Assembly: GCF_027942295.1 (NCBI RefSeq)
Contig: NZ_CP101416.1
Span: forward strand, 4,016,501 to 4,080,500
Direction: 5' to 3'
DNA length: 64,000 bases
Source: Pseudanabaena sp. Chao 1811
Lineage (GTDB): Bacteria; Cyanobacteriota; Cyanobacteriia; Pseudanabaenales; Pseudanabaenaceae
The stretch's first letter is position 1, and every line of letters begins with the position of its first letter. Position numbers and translations under genes: made by a program. Positions 52,477 to 60,514 of this stretch are shown one piece after another. The notes below the pieces were generated by a model that was not told where the DNA came from, did no database searches, and saw nothing but the letters and a program-made list of their open reading frames with translations.

Positions 52477-52533
52477 GCCAGATAACGGAAGTAGTGAGAT
52501 AAATAGTGCCCGTTCGTTAGGCTGGTTAACATG

Positions 52534-52595
52534 AGCTATTCATTGTTAGTGCTGGTGTCCAATAACCGCAACTTATACGATGAATAGCTTTTTTT
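52534..52595 (+). terminator. Terminator after the RND operon
   Basis: GAGCTATTCATTG pairs with CGATGAATAGCTT across a loop of about 35 bases and is followed by a run of seven T. It ends the adaptor/pump operon. Confidence 0.7.
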
Positions 52596-52620
52596 CTTTA
52601 TTTACTAATTCTGTCTGCAG

Positions 52621-52941
52621 TTATTGATAATGGGATAAAGATTTAATCGGATATTGAGAGCGTAAAATCCTTTCCCTTTCAACCTTGGTAAGCATTGAAG
52701 CTAAGAGACACACATTTCGTAAACAAGATACGTTTTGGTTGGGATAGGGATAGCAAACAGACACATTGTTATTATTTTGACCATTCGTACTAAAGTCCAA
52801 ACTCAACACTATCATTTCTCTTCGGCTCTCAAGCAAGGGCATATACTCATAATTAAGTTCAATTGAGCCAGCTTGAATGGGCGGGTAGCGGTGTAAACCT
52901 TGTTTATTGTTTATATAAATGAACTTTGTAACAGTACCCAA
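52621..52941 (-). CDS. Doubtful short reading frame
   Basis: A 106-codon frame without a recognisable family. It is fairly basic at the C-terminal end (ERERILRSQYPIKSL) and begins only eight bases from a divergent gene, leaving no room for two promoters. It may be a real hypothetical protein, the remnant of one, or chance. I give it low weight. Confidence 0.25.
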   Translation of the reverse strand: MGTVTKFIYINNKQGLHRYPPIQAGSIELNYEYMPLLESRREMIVLSLDFSTNGQNNNNVSVCYPYPNQNVSCLRNVCLLASMLTKVERERILRSQYPIKSLSHYQ

Positions 52942-52949
52942 TTCAAACT

Positions 52950-53867
52950 ATGAACATTCTAGTAACTTTAATCATTTCAGGTGGACAAACTGGTGCAGAC
53001 TGGGGTGGATTACTCGCGGCGGCGGATGTGGGCATTGCCACGGGTGGTCTAGCGCCTAAAGGCTATCTTACTGAATTAGGAACAAACCCAGATCTTGCCA
53101 AGTTTGGTTTGGTGGAATCAGATAGCGGCGACTACGAGATTCGTACCATACACAATGTCCTAACTGCTGATGCAACAGTTATTTTTGCTGACTATATAAA
53201 TAGCGACGGCACAAAGTTAACTATCGAATCCTGCATCAAATATCAGAAACCCTATCTCATCAATCCTGATTCTATCTCCTTGAACGATTGGCTAATTGAG
53301 CAACAAGTCAAAGTATTGAATGTAGCTGGGAATAGAGAATCCATAGCTCAGGGCATAGGCGATCGCACAAGGCAAGTTGTAAGAGACGCGCTAAGTCTAT
53401 GTACTATAACTGGCAAACTGATTCAAGGTCATCGTGTTGCATCAGGACTTGCAGAGGACAGTCCTTATTCTGAAGGTACAATCTCTATGCAGATTCCCTT
53501 CTTCCAAAATCTAGGGCTAGACCTGTCAAGCTATTTTCGAGGAACTTTAAATATTGATATCTCACCTTACACTTACAAAATCCAAAAGCCCCAATACACC
53601 TTTCGTCAAGTAAATTGGACAACTGAACATCCACCCGAAGATTTTTCTTTTATTTCCTGCCAAGTTCGTCGTAAAGGTACTCTCTATGATGGTTGGGTGT
53701 ACTATCCACATCCCGAAACTAAGATCCGTCATTTCCACAATCCATCGTTGCTAGAGGTGATCGCTTTGCCTATTAACGATCTTGTCTATGGAGACTCTTT
53801 GCAATTACTGATTAACTCACGGGAAATTAAAGTGCTTTGCGCTCAAAACCCAAAAATTAAAGCCTGA
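52950..53867 (+). CDS. Molybdenum-carrier-like protein fused to a DUF120-like barrel
   Basis: Residues 1-145 match the putative molybdenum carrier family (a Rossmann-like nucleotide-binding fold): LIISGGQTGADWGGLLAAAD, GGLAPKGYLTELGTNPDL, then ADATVIFADY. Residues 150-305 look like the CTP-dependent riboflavin kinase-like barrel (GKLIQGHRVASGLAEDSPYS, EGTISMQIPFFQNLGLDLS, YFRGTLNIDISPY). The joint suggests metal or cofactor handling, but no activity has been shown that I know of. The start is ATG 52950. Confidence 0.7.
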   Translation: MNILVTLIISGGQTGADWGGLLAAADVGIATGGLAPKGYLTELGTNPDLAKFGLVESDSGDYEIRTIHNVLTADATVIFADYINSDGTKLTIESCIKYQKPYLINPDSISLNDWLIEQQVKVLNVAGNRESIAQGIGDRTRQVVRDALSLCTITGKLIQGHRVASGLAEDSPYSEGTISMQIPFFQNLGLDLSSYFRGTLNIDISPYTYKIQKPQYTFRQVNWTTEHPPEDFSFISCQVRRKGTLYDGWVYYPHPETKIRHFHNPSLLEVIALPINDLVYGDSLQLLINSREIKVLCAQNPKIKA

Positions 53868-53910
53868 CAAGTTTGACCTGTTAGGCTCTAATTTTATTGG
53901 ACTTAAGGAA

Positions 53911-53984
53911 CAGGCTAGGATGGACTCTAACCATCGACCGATCGCTTAGAAGGCGATTGCTCTATACAACTGAGCTACTAGCCC
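53911..53984 (-). tRNA. tRNA-Arg(UCU)
   Basis: On the minus strand a 74-base cloverleaf folds completely. The acceptor is GGGCTAG with CTAGCCT (first pair G-U), discriminator G, and the D-arm GCTC..GAGC. The anticodon stem ATCGC..GCGAT carries CTTCTAA, anticodon TCT. The variable loop is CGGTC, and the T-arm is GATGG..CCATC. CCA is not encoded. The T-loop is TTAGAGT, with A at position 56, and the D-loop AGTTGTATA has T where G19 is normal, so the tertiary pair 19-56 becomes U-A. Confidence 0.92.
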
Positions 53985-54106
53985 AAACAATTTCACGGGT
54001 TACTATCTTACACTGAAAGGCAAATTTTTAGCAATCGGTTGAAAAAATCTCATCGTCTAAAAATTTGTTATCTCGTATTACCTCTGCATATTTTTAGACA
54101 TAGCGC

Positions 54107-54220
54107 TTATTTTTTAGCCTTGGGCATTTGTGACTGCTTTACCGCAAGCTTTTGGAGTTTTTGGATTTGTTTGAGAGTCAGTCCTATAAACTCAGCAATC
54201 AAATCTATAAGTAGCTGGGT
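54107..54220 (-). pseudogene. Fragment of a nuclease/transposase-like C-terminus
   Basis: The minus strand reads LIDLIAEFIGLTLKQIQKLQ followed by KLAVKQSQMPKAKK and a stop, which resembles the C-terminal end of Rpn/PD-(D/E)XK-type nuclease-transposase families. No upstream part of the gene is present. The plus-strand frame over the same place is not taken as a gene. Confidence 0.35.
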
Positions 54221-54237
54221 GCAATTAAATATAAACG

Positions 54238-54280
54238 CCAAAACCTGTAGCGCATGCTGCGCGTGCGCTACAGGTTTTGG
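54238..54280 (+). terminator. Strong hairpin with T run
   Basis: CCAAAACCTGTAGCGCA pairs with TGCGCTACAGGTTTTGG, and GTCTGTTTTT follows. No gene lies directly upstream on the plus strand, so it may be a dispersed palindrome. Confidence 0.55.
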
Positions 54281-54542
54281 GTCTGTTTTTTAATTATGCC
54301 AAGCTACTGAGCCATGTTAGAACGCAAAATTTTGAGGGTAATTTGATTTTTTATTCAGCCTTAACCTTGGCTAAACGTTAGGTAGATCACAACTGGGGGG
54401 ACATCCTTATGCCGTAATTTGCGATAAAGCCTCATTCGAGCAGACGTTATCGATCATCTTTGTTAAAAATTACTTTTTAAAGCGTCTCAAGAAATTGCTA
54501 GAGTGCAATGATAGACAAAATCTGTTAGGAACCTGCATTAAA

Positions 54543-54606
54543 ATAAAGAACCAATTTTTTGTCGTACGGTAAAGCCATGCCACAAAAAATCGGGTTCTTT
54601 ATTAAA
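54543..54606. repeat. Long hairpin of unknown role upstream of the Ycf37-like gene
   Basis: AATAAAGAACC with ATTTTTTGT pairs with ACAAAAAAT, CG and GGTTCTTTATT across a loop of about 20 bases. It lies 51-115 bp before the ATG. It could be a leader structure, a small RNA or a mobile palindrome. I see no other element in 54294-54657. Confidence 0.5.
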
Positions 54607-54657
54607 TCGTAGAACTATTAGTTAATTAAATTTAATTCGATCTAAAACATAAAAATT

Positions 54658-55176
54658 ATGGATAGTACATTAGGGATCGCATACCTTGGGGCGTTAGTCC
54701 TACTCTTAGCAGGGGTTAGCTGGTTAGTTATCCGCCAGATTTTAAAAGCCCGTAGTTTAGAAAATGTTATTTCTGAATTGCAACCTAAGCTCCAAAAAGA
54801 AAAAGGGACACCTGAAGACTATTACCAGCTTGGTAGCGTGTATTTACGCAAAAAGCTCTATTCTCAAGCCATTGCTCTGTTTAATAAGGCAATCAAAGAA
54901 GGTGGCGAAAATCTTCCTGAAGTCTACAATGCGTTAGGATTTTCCTATTTTTCTCAAGATCAGTACGATCTAGCAATCAAAAATTACAAAGAGGCGATCG
55001 CTTTACAGACTGGCTATATCACGGCGATCAATAATCTTGGTCATGCCTATGAAAAGAAAAAATTATTGCCTCAGGCGATCGAGATGTATGAGCAAGTGTT
55101 GATATTGGATGAAAAAAATGAAACGGCGAAGCGTCGCTTGACTTCTTTAAGAAAACAAGTAGTCCCAACAGCTTAA
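54658..55176 (+). CDS. Ycf37-like TPR protein
   Basis: The 172-residue protein has an N-terminal membrane helix (IAYLGALVLLLAGVSWLVI, 7-25). Three TPR units follow: PEDYYQLGSVYLRKKLYSQAIALFNKAI, then PEVYNALGFSYFSQDQYDLAI, then ITAINNLGHAYEKKKLLPQAIEMYEQV. This is the layout of Ycf37, a photosystem I assembly or stability factor in cyanobacteria and algae. Because TPR proteins are common, the assignment rests on the short length and the anchored N-terminus. It converges with mnmA. Confidence 0.75.
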   Translation: MDSTLGIAYLGALVLLLAGVSWLVIRQILKARSLENVISELQPKLQKEKGTPEDYYQLGSVYLRKKLYSQAIALFNKAIKEGGENLPEVYNALGFSYFSQDQYDLAIKNYKEAIALQTGYITAINNLGHAYEKKKLLPQAIEMYEQVLILDEKNETAKRRLTSLRKQVVPTA

Positions 55177-55180
55177 ATAT

Positions 55181-55209
55181 AAAAAAAGGAGGCTTTGCCT
55201 CCTTTTTTT
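55181..55209. terminator. Bidirectional terminator
   Basis: AAAAAAAGGAGGC pairs with GCCTCCTTTTTTT around TTT. It separates the convergent Ycf37-like gene and mnmA and reaches the mnmA stop codon. Confidence 0.9.
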
Positions 55210-56314
55210 ATATCTTGGATTCGATCAGTCCACCACCAAGTAGTAAGTCATCCCGATAAAACACAGCAGCTTGTCCGGGGGTAATGCTAAATTGTGGCTC
55301 GTCAAAGACGATTCTGGCGCGATCGCCTGATAGCGGAATTACCGTTGCCCCCGCAGGAACGGTGCGATAACGAACTTGCACATCCGCATGGAAGGGGACA
55401 TCGGTAGGAGCCATTGACACCCAGTTCACTTGATTAATTGTGCATTCCTTATCATGGGCTTCTGAGCGATCGCCAACAATCACTTCATTTTTAATTGGAT
55501 CAAGGGCAATCACGTAGAGAGGGTTGGCTGCTGCTACGCCTAAACCTTTGCGTTGACCAATGGTGTAGTGATATGTGCCATCATGCTCACCCAACACATT
55601 GCCATTTGTATCGACAATCTTGCCTTGGACAGGTGTGAGATATTTATCGAGAAAGGCTCTCATGGAGCCATTGGCTTCTACAAGGCAGAGATCCATACTT
55701 TCGGGCTTTTCGGCAGTGGCTAAGCCAAACTCCGCAGCAATTTTACGAGTTTCAACTTTAGTGGTTTCACCTAGAGGAAAAATACAGCAGCTTAATTCCT
55801 CCTGTCCGACTTCATAGAGAAAATAGGATTGATCCTTAGTGTCGTCAACTGCACGTCGCAATTCATAGCGTCCCGAATCATCATTAAAACTCAGCTTGGC
55901 ATAATGCCCCGTGGCAATTTTATTGATGCCTAATTTTTCGCGAGCATAGGTCATCATTGGTGTAAATTTCACAGCTTTGTTGCAGCGTGAGCAGGGTAGA
56001 GGTGTAGCTCCCGCCGCATAGCCAGTAACTAGATAATTAATAATGCTTTGTTCAAAGACATCACGGCTATCAACAATTTCATGATGAATGCCTAATTCTT
56101 CGCATAGACGTGCGGCATCGACCATCCCCTCAGAACAACATTGTCCTTTACCGCGCATTAACCACAACGTCAATCCTGTGACATCGTATCCTGCACGATG
56201 CAATAAGGCGGCGGCAACAGAGCTATCGACTCCGCCCGATAAGCCGACAACGACCTTTTCTTTAACTTGCTCTATAGTTGAGGTTATGTTTGACATTTGC
56301 TGCGATCGAACCAT
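55208..56314 (-). CDS. mnmA: tRNA-specific 2-thiouridylase MnmA
   Basis: MnmA adds sulfur to uridine 34 of Lys, Glu and Gln tRNAs with ATP. The 368 residues show the PP-loop SGGVDSS (26-32), the catalytic-cysteine regions [16 protein letters not shown] and the GHYAKL motif. [12 protein letters not shown] and QVRYR follow in the C-terminal barrel. ATG 56314 is the first start; ATG 56296 is an alternative. It belongs to core translation genes. Confidence 0.96.
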   Translation of the reverse strand: MVRSQQMSNITSTIEQVKEKVVVGLSGGVDSSVAAALLHRAGYDVTGLTLWLMRGKGQCCSEGMVDAARLCEELGIHHEIVDSRDVFEQSIINYLVTGYAAGATPLPCSRCNKAVKFTPMMTYAREKLGINKIATGHYAKLSFNDDSGRYELRRAVDDTKDQSYFLYEVGQEELSCCIFPLGETTKVETRKIAAEFGLATAEKPESMDLCLVEANGSMRAFLDKYLTPVQGKIVDTNGNVLGEHDGTYHYTIGQRKGLGVAAANPLYVIALDPIKNEVIVGDRSEAHDKECTINQVNWVSMAPTDVPFHADVQVRYRTVPAGATVIPLSGDRARIVFDEPQFSITPGQAAVFYRDDLLLGGGLIESKI

Positions 56315-56398
56315 TCAAACTTAATTGTAACTGTTCTCATCCTAGTCATGGCAATTTAATTGGTAATCAACTACAGCCTATTGAGGCTTAAAGTAGTA

Positions 56399-56449
56399 CA
56401 GAGAAATTTTTGAAAGCGTGGCTTCGCCACGCTTTCAAAAATTTCTCTG
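56399..56449. repeat. Perfect 24-bp-arm palindrome
   Basis: CAGAGAAATTTTTGAAAGCG begins the arm, with loop TTC. It shares its inner GAAAGCGTGGC core with 47711-47761 and sits between divergent genes. Confidence 0.75.
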
Positions 56450-56557
56450 GTTTTCAAGTCATCGGAAAACTCTGTATTGATGGTGTTTAAATAAGTAGGC
56501 TAGCGTAAATGTCGCGCAAATTGCTACAAGCTTAGGAAGATAGAAGGGCTATATCCC

Positions 56558-59542
56558 ATGATTGATTTAGGAAATTGTTTAAATCAAGTTATTGATCAAC
56601 TAAAGTCGCGATCGCGTTTATCGATTCTTGGCAATTGGCAACGACAGGACGAGCATGGGGAATGGAAGATATTGCCAACGGTAAATTCTAAGCAGAATAA
56701 GCCAATTTTATCTTTCTTGCCAAGGGAAGAGAATATTCAGATCAAGCAAGTTTGGCAAGTTCCCGAAATATATGCAGGTTTAACGACTCTGGGCGCAACC
56801 ATTCGCCTCAATTTAATTTGGTGGGCAGATATTTGTGAAGTTTGGGTTAATGGAGAGAAAGTTCAAGAAGGGGATTTATTCGATCAAAAATGTCGCTTGC
56901 TCTTGACTCAAGAAGCTGAAGTAAATCAAGAATTTAGTTTAGAAATTAAATTAAATAGTACTAAGCATGACATTGGGGCGTTGCAGCTTGCAGAAATAGT
57001 TTTTGAGTATTCCCATCAATCCTGCGATCCTGATAGATTTGCAACTGAGCTAGAGATTCTCCAGACTTACATTCCGATTTTTACTAAACATCAAATTGAT
57101 TTACTTCCTTTAGAAACTGCTACAAATAGTTTAATCTTGCTTTTCTCTGAAGCTGAATCTATTACCAGTGCCAAGTTTTTTGCTCAACTCGCAGAAATTC
57201 GTGAACCATTGCTGCAATATGGTGACTTTCTCAAACAACGGCAAATTTATATACTCGGCAATTCTCATATTGATGTGGCGTGGTTATGGGCGATCGCCGA
57301 AACTAAAAATGCGATGCAGCGCACCTTTACCTCAGCGTTAAATTTACAAAAAATTTATCCAGAATTAATCTTCAATCAAAGCACGGCGGTTTCCTATCAA
57401 TGGATGGAGCAAGAATATCCTGAGTTATTTGCACGGATTCAGTCAGCCGTGGCGGATGGAAAATGGGAACTTATCGGTGGGATGTGGGTAGAGCCAGATG
57501 GGAACTTACCAAGCGGCGAAGCTTTAATTAGACAAATTCTCTATGGTCAGGAATATTTTCGGGCGAAATTTAATCGCGAAGTGAAAATTGCATGGCTACC
57601 CGACACCTTTGGCTTTCATTGGCAAATGCCGCAAATCCTATTAAAAAGTGGGTTTGAAGCCTTTGTGACTCAGAAATTACTATGGAACGATCGCAATAAA
57701 TTTCCTCATCAAATCTTTTGGTGGGAAGGGGTGGATGGAAGTCAAATTTTTACTTACTTTAGTAATGAGCTTGGTCAAGGATTGGAACCTGTGGCGATCG
57801 CCAAATATCTCGCCACCCAAGAAGAAAAGCATCATATCCCTGAAACAGCATGGCTCTATGGTGTAGGCGATCACGGTGGAGGACCAACTGCCGATATGCT
57901 AGATCTGGGGCGTGAGTGGACGGATTCACCCCTGTTCTTTCAAATGAAACCTAGCACCTTAGAAAATTTCCTTTTAAATTTGAAAGGAAAACTGCCCGAC
58001 GATTTACCCGTTTGGCAAGATGAGCTTTATTTAGAGTTTCATCGCGGTACATTTACCTCGAAGGCTGATCAGAAGCGGCAAAATCGTCAAATGGAAGTAC
58101 TTTTAGGTAATGCCGAAAAATTTAGCGCGATCGCCTATTTAACTAGTCAGATTCCCTATCCGCAAGCCGATTTAGAAACCGCATGGCAAGGATTACTTCT
58201 TAATCAATTTCACGATATTCTACCAGGAACTTCGATCCCTGAAGTGTTTACCGATGCCGATCGCACATGGGCTGAGGCGCGAGAAATCTGCGATCGCATT
58301 TTAGAACCTGTTGATGCAAAACACCAACAAACAGCCCATTTACAAGCTTGGAATTTTTTAAACTGGCAGCGATCGCAATTAGTTAGACTTGACGACAAAT
58401 CCTTGTGTTGGTTAGAGAATATTCCTAGTTTTGGTTTTGCAGAATTAGAAGCTGTAGCAATTAGAGATACTACTCAACCTTTAAGCATTACTTCTGAAAA
58501 TAATAAATTTTATCTAGAAAATATTTATCTACGGGTTGAGATTGACGCTAAAACTGGGGTGATCGCGCAAATATTTGATAAGCGCTCGCAAAAAGACATA
58601 TTACAATCTCCTAGCGAATTACAGTTTTTTGAAGATAAAGGACAATACTGGGATGCTTGGAATATTGATCCTAATTATGAAAGTAAAAAGCTAGAATCTG
58701 CAACCCTAGAATCGATTACAATTTCAGAAAATTGTAGCTTATTAGCATCAATTCGTATTGTTCAAAGATTTCGTAATTCTACTTTTATCCAAGAAGTTCA
58801 ACTAACAGCTTTTGAGCCATTTATTAGTGTAAATAATTCAGTAGATTGGCAAGAGGAATATACTTTAGCTAAAGTTAGTTTCCCTGTAAATTGGCAAGCA
58901 TCCTATGCTACTTACGAGATTCCGATGGGAACAATTCAGCGTAGCACTTTAGGTAAAACCCCTGAAGCTCAAGCTAAATGGGAAGTTCCCGCCCAATATT
59001 GGGCGGATATATCTTCAGAGGATGACGCTCTAGGTTTAGCGATTCTCAATGATAGTAAGTATGGCTATGATGCTAAGCCCGATTGCTTACGCTTAACTTT
59101 GCTACGCAGTCCTAACTGGCCCAGCCCAAATAGCGATCGCGGACATCATCAATTTACCTATCGCTTAGTTACCCATCAAGGTGATTGGCGTGAGGCAAAT
59201 ATTGTCAAATTAGCCCAAGAATTGAATAATCCTATTGTTTTAAAAACCTCACCAATTCAAGAAACTTCGCAAAGTTTTCTAAGTGTCTCTGCACCGAATA
59301 TTATTCTTTCCGCATTTAAGCGATCGCAAGATCAATCAGGTTGGATTATTCGTTTATATGAGACACATGGTAAGTCAATAGAAACAGATATCGAAATTTC
59401 GTCGCATTTACTGCAATTAGAAAATATATGGGAATGTGATCTCATGGAACATAAAAATGATTTGATCTCATTAGTTAAGAATGCCGACAACTCTTTTAAA
59501 GTTATATTTAAACCCTATGAAATCAAAACATTCTTGATCTGA
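56558..59542 (+). CDS. Alpha-mannosidase, GH38 family
   Basis: The enzyme hydrolyses alpha-linked mannose. The 994 residues follow the GH38 plan: an N-terminal beta domain (WQVPEIYAG, then WWADICEVWVNGE). The catalytic domain starts at LGNSHIDVAWLW (about 233-244), with the zinc-binding H and D. GGMWVEPDGNLPSGEAL follows, and the nucleophile lies in WLPDTFGF (about 347). HGVGDHGGGP-like and FHDILPGTSI blocks are also present, and C-terminal beta sandwiches close the protein. No signal peptide is visible, so it is probably cytoplasmic and acts on internal glycans. Stand-alone transcription is likely. Confidence 0.95.
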   Translation: MIDLGNCLNQVIDQLKSRSRLSILGNWQRQDEHGEWKILPTVNSKQNKPILSFLPREENIQIKQVWQVPEIYAGLTTLGATIRLNLIWWADICEVWVNGEKVQEGDLFDQKCRLLLTQEAEVNQEFSLEIKLNSTKHDIGALQLAEIVFEYSHQSCDPDRFATELEILQTYIPIFTKHQIDLLPLETATNSLILLFSEAESITSAKFFAQLAEIREPLLQYGDFLKQRQIYILGNSHIDVAWLWAIAETKNAMQRTFTSALNLQKIYPELIFNQSTAVSYQWMEQEYPELFARIQSAVADGKWELIGGMWVEPDGNLPSGEALIRQILYGQEYFRAKFNREVKIAWLPDTFGFHWQMPQILLKSGFEAFVTQKLLWNDRNKFPHQIFWWEGVDGSQIFTYFSNELGQGLEPVAIAKYLATQEEKHHIPETAWLYGVGDHGGGPTADMLDLGREWTDSPLFFQMKPSTLENFLLNLKGKLPDDLPVWQDELYLEFHRGTFTSKADQKRQNRQMEVLLGNAEKFSAIAYLTSQIPYPQADLETAWQGLLLNQFHDILPGTSIPEVFTDADRTWAEAREICDRILEPVDAKHQQTAHLQAWNFLNWQRSQLVRLDDKSLCWLENIPSFGFAELEAVAIRDTTQPLSITSENNKFYLENIYLRVEIDAKTGVIAQIFDKRSQKDILQSPSELQFFEDKGQYWDAWNIDPNYESKKLESATLESITISENCSLLASIRIVQRFRNSTFIQEVQLTAFEPFISVNNSVDWQEEYTLAKVSFPVNWQASYATYEIPMGTIQRSTLGKTPEAQAKWEVPAQYWADISSEDDALGLAILNDSKYGYDAKPDCLRLTLLRSPNWPSPNSDRGHHQFTYRLVTHQGDWREANIVKLAQELNNPIVLKTSPIQETSQSFLSVSAPNIILSAFKRSQDQSGWIIRLYETHGKSIETDIEISSHLLQLENIWECDLMEHKNDLISLVKNADNSFKVIFKPYEIKTFLI

Positions 59543-59553
59543 AGATGTAAATA

Positions 59554-60504
59554 TCAATCTAGCCACGTAGCAATAATTTTTTTGATTGTCGTAATACCAA
59601 GTTTGTCAACTCTTGCAACTACATCATCAATTGATGTAAATAACTGTTGCGATCGCTGTTCATGAATTGGGCGTGCAAACTTAATATTCGCTTTAGCAGA
59701 CTGTTTTAACTTATTTTCTAGATCCGCAATATTTAGGGTGTTAAAGTCATTAAGAACCTGTGTGGTTTTGGGATCATTATTGTCAATATCTTTATTCTTC
59801 GCAGCAGTTTTTGTACTCTCAGTCTTGGGCTTAGTTGAAGGTTTAGAGGTAGATTTAGTAGTTGTTTTCGATTTAGTAGCTTTATTGGTTTTGGAAATTG
59901 TTTCAGGCTCAAACTCTGCAACTGCTTGTATAGTTTGAGGTTTTGTATCAATTACTTGATGAACAGGGACAAGGGATAAAGATTGACGAAAATCGGTTAA
60001 ATGAGCATCTAGTTGTTTAGTAACTTGTCCCATAATTACTTGTAAACTAGCACTGATACGGTCTTCAATGGTTTTCTCGATCGCCGCAGTTAGTTTTTGT
60101 TCTAATCGATTGACGATCGCTTCTTCGATATTGGCTAAATCTGGAGGAGTTTCATGATTCACTTGTGGAGGATTGGGAATAGGTGTTGGCGCAGAATGCG
60201 ATCGCAAAAATTGATACTGCTCAAGAATTGTGGATTCTAAATCAGGTGGCACAACGTAAGCTCGGATTGCTGTGAATTGCTCATCAATTTCCTGAGCTTT
60301 AATTGCTGCGTAATATTCAAAATGACCTTCTAAAACTTCAAAAGCGATCGGTGAGATTTTGCGTACAAGGATGGGGCTAACGGTATCACCTGCTTTTAAA
60401 AATAAATTAGCAAGGTTCTCAACTTGATGGGCTGGAAATTGAGAATTAGATATTGCTGGCGGCGTGATTGTATCTAGATCGATAGAAGAAGTTAATAGAC
60501 TCAT
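59554..60504 (-). CDS. ParB-like protein, partner of the ParA-like ATPase
   Basis: Residues 15-100 resemble a ParB N-terminal domain (QVENLANLFLKAGDTVSPILV, then FEVLEGHFEYYAAIKA). Next comes a helical part (about 120-185) and a lysine/threonine/serine-rich linker (SKTTTKSTSKPSTKPKTESTK). The C-terminal LNIADLENKLKQSAKANIKFA is of unknown fold. ParB N-domains bind CTP and load onto DNA, though this one lacks an obvious HTH. It starts 10 bp after the ParA-like gene, so the two are co-translated. It may be a chromosome-borne partition or defence module. Confidence 0.7.
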   Translation of the reverse strand: MSLLTSSIDLDTITPPAISNSQFPAHQVENLANLFLKAGDTVSPILVRKISPIAFEVLEGHFEYYAAIKAQEIDEQFTAIRAYVVPPDLESTILEQYQFLRSHSAPTPIPNPPQVNHETPPDLANIEEAIVNRLEQKLTAAIEKTIEDRISASLQVIMGQVTKQLDAHLTDFRQSLSLVPVHQVIDTKPQTIQAVAEFEPETISKTNKATKSKTTTKSTSKPSTKPKTESTKTAAKNKDIDNNDPKTTQVLNDFNTLNIADLENKLKQSAKANIKFARPIHEQRSQQLFTSIDDVVARVDKLGITTIKKIIATWLD

Positions 60505-60514
60505 GCACTTAATC

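Noticed and set aside
54039-54293. Plus-strand 84-codon frame after the tRNA
   Set aside because: It runs through a terminator-like palindrome and over the minus-strand nuclease-like fragment; composition is cysteine-rich and unlike a real protein.
54543-54606. Known riboswitch or conserved cyanobacterial small RNA
   Set aside because: The hairpin does not show a consensus I can recognise, so it is kept only as a repeat of unknown role.
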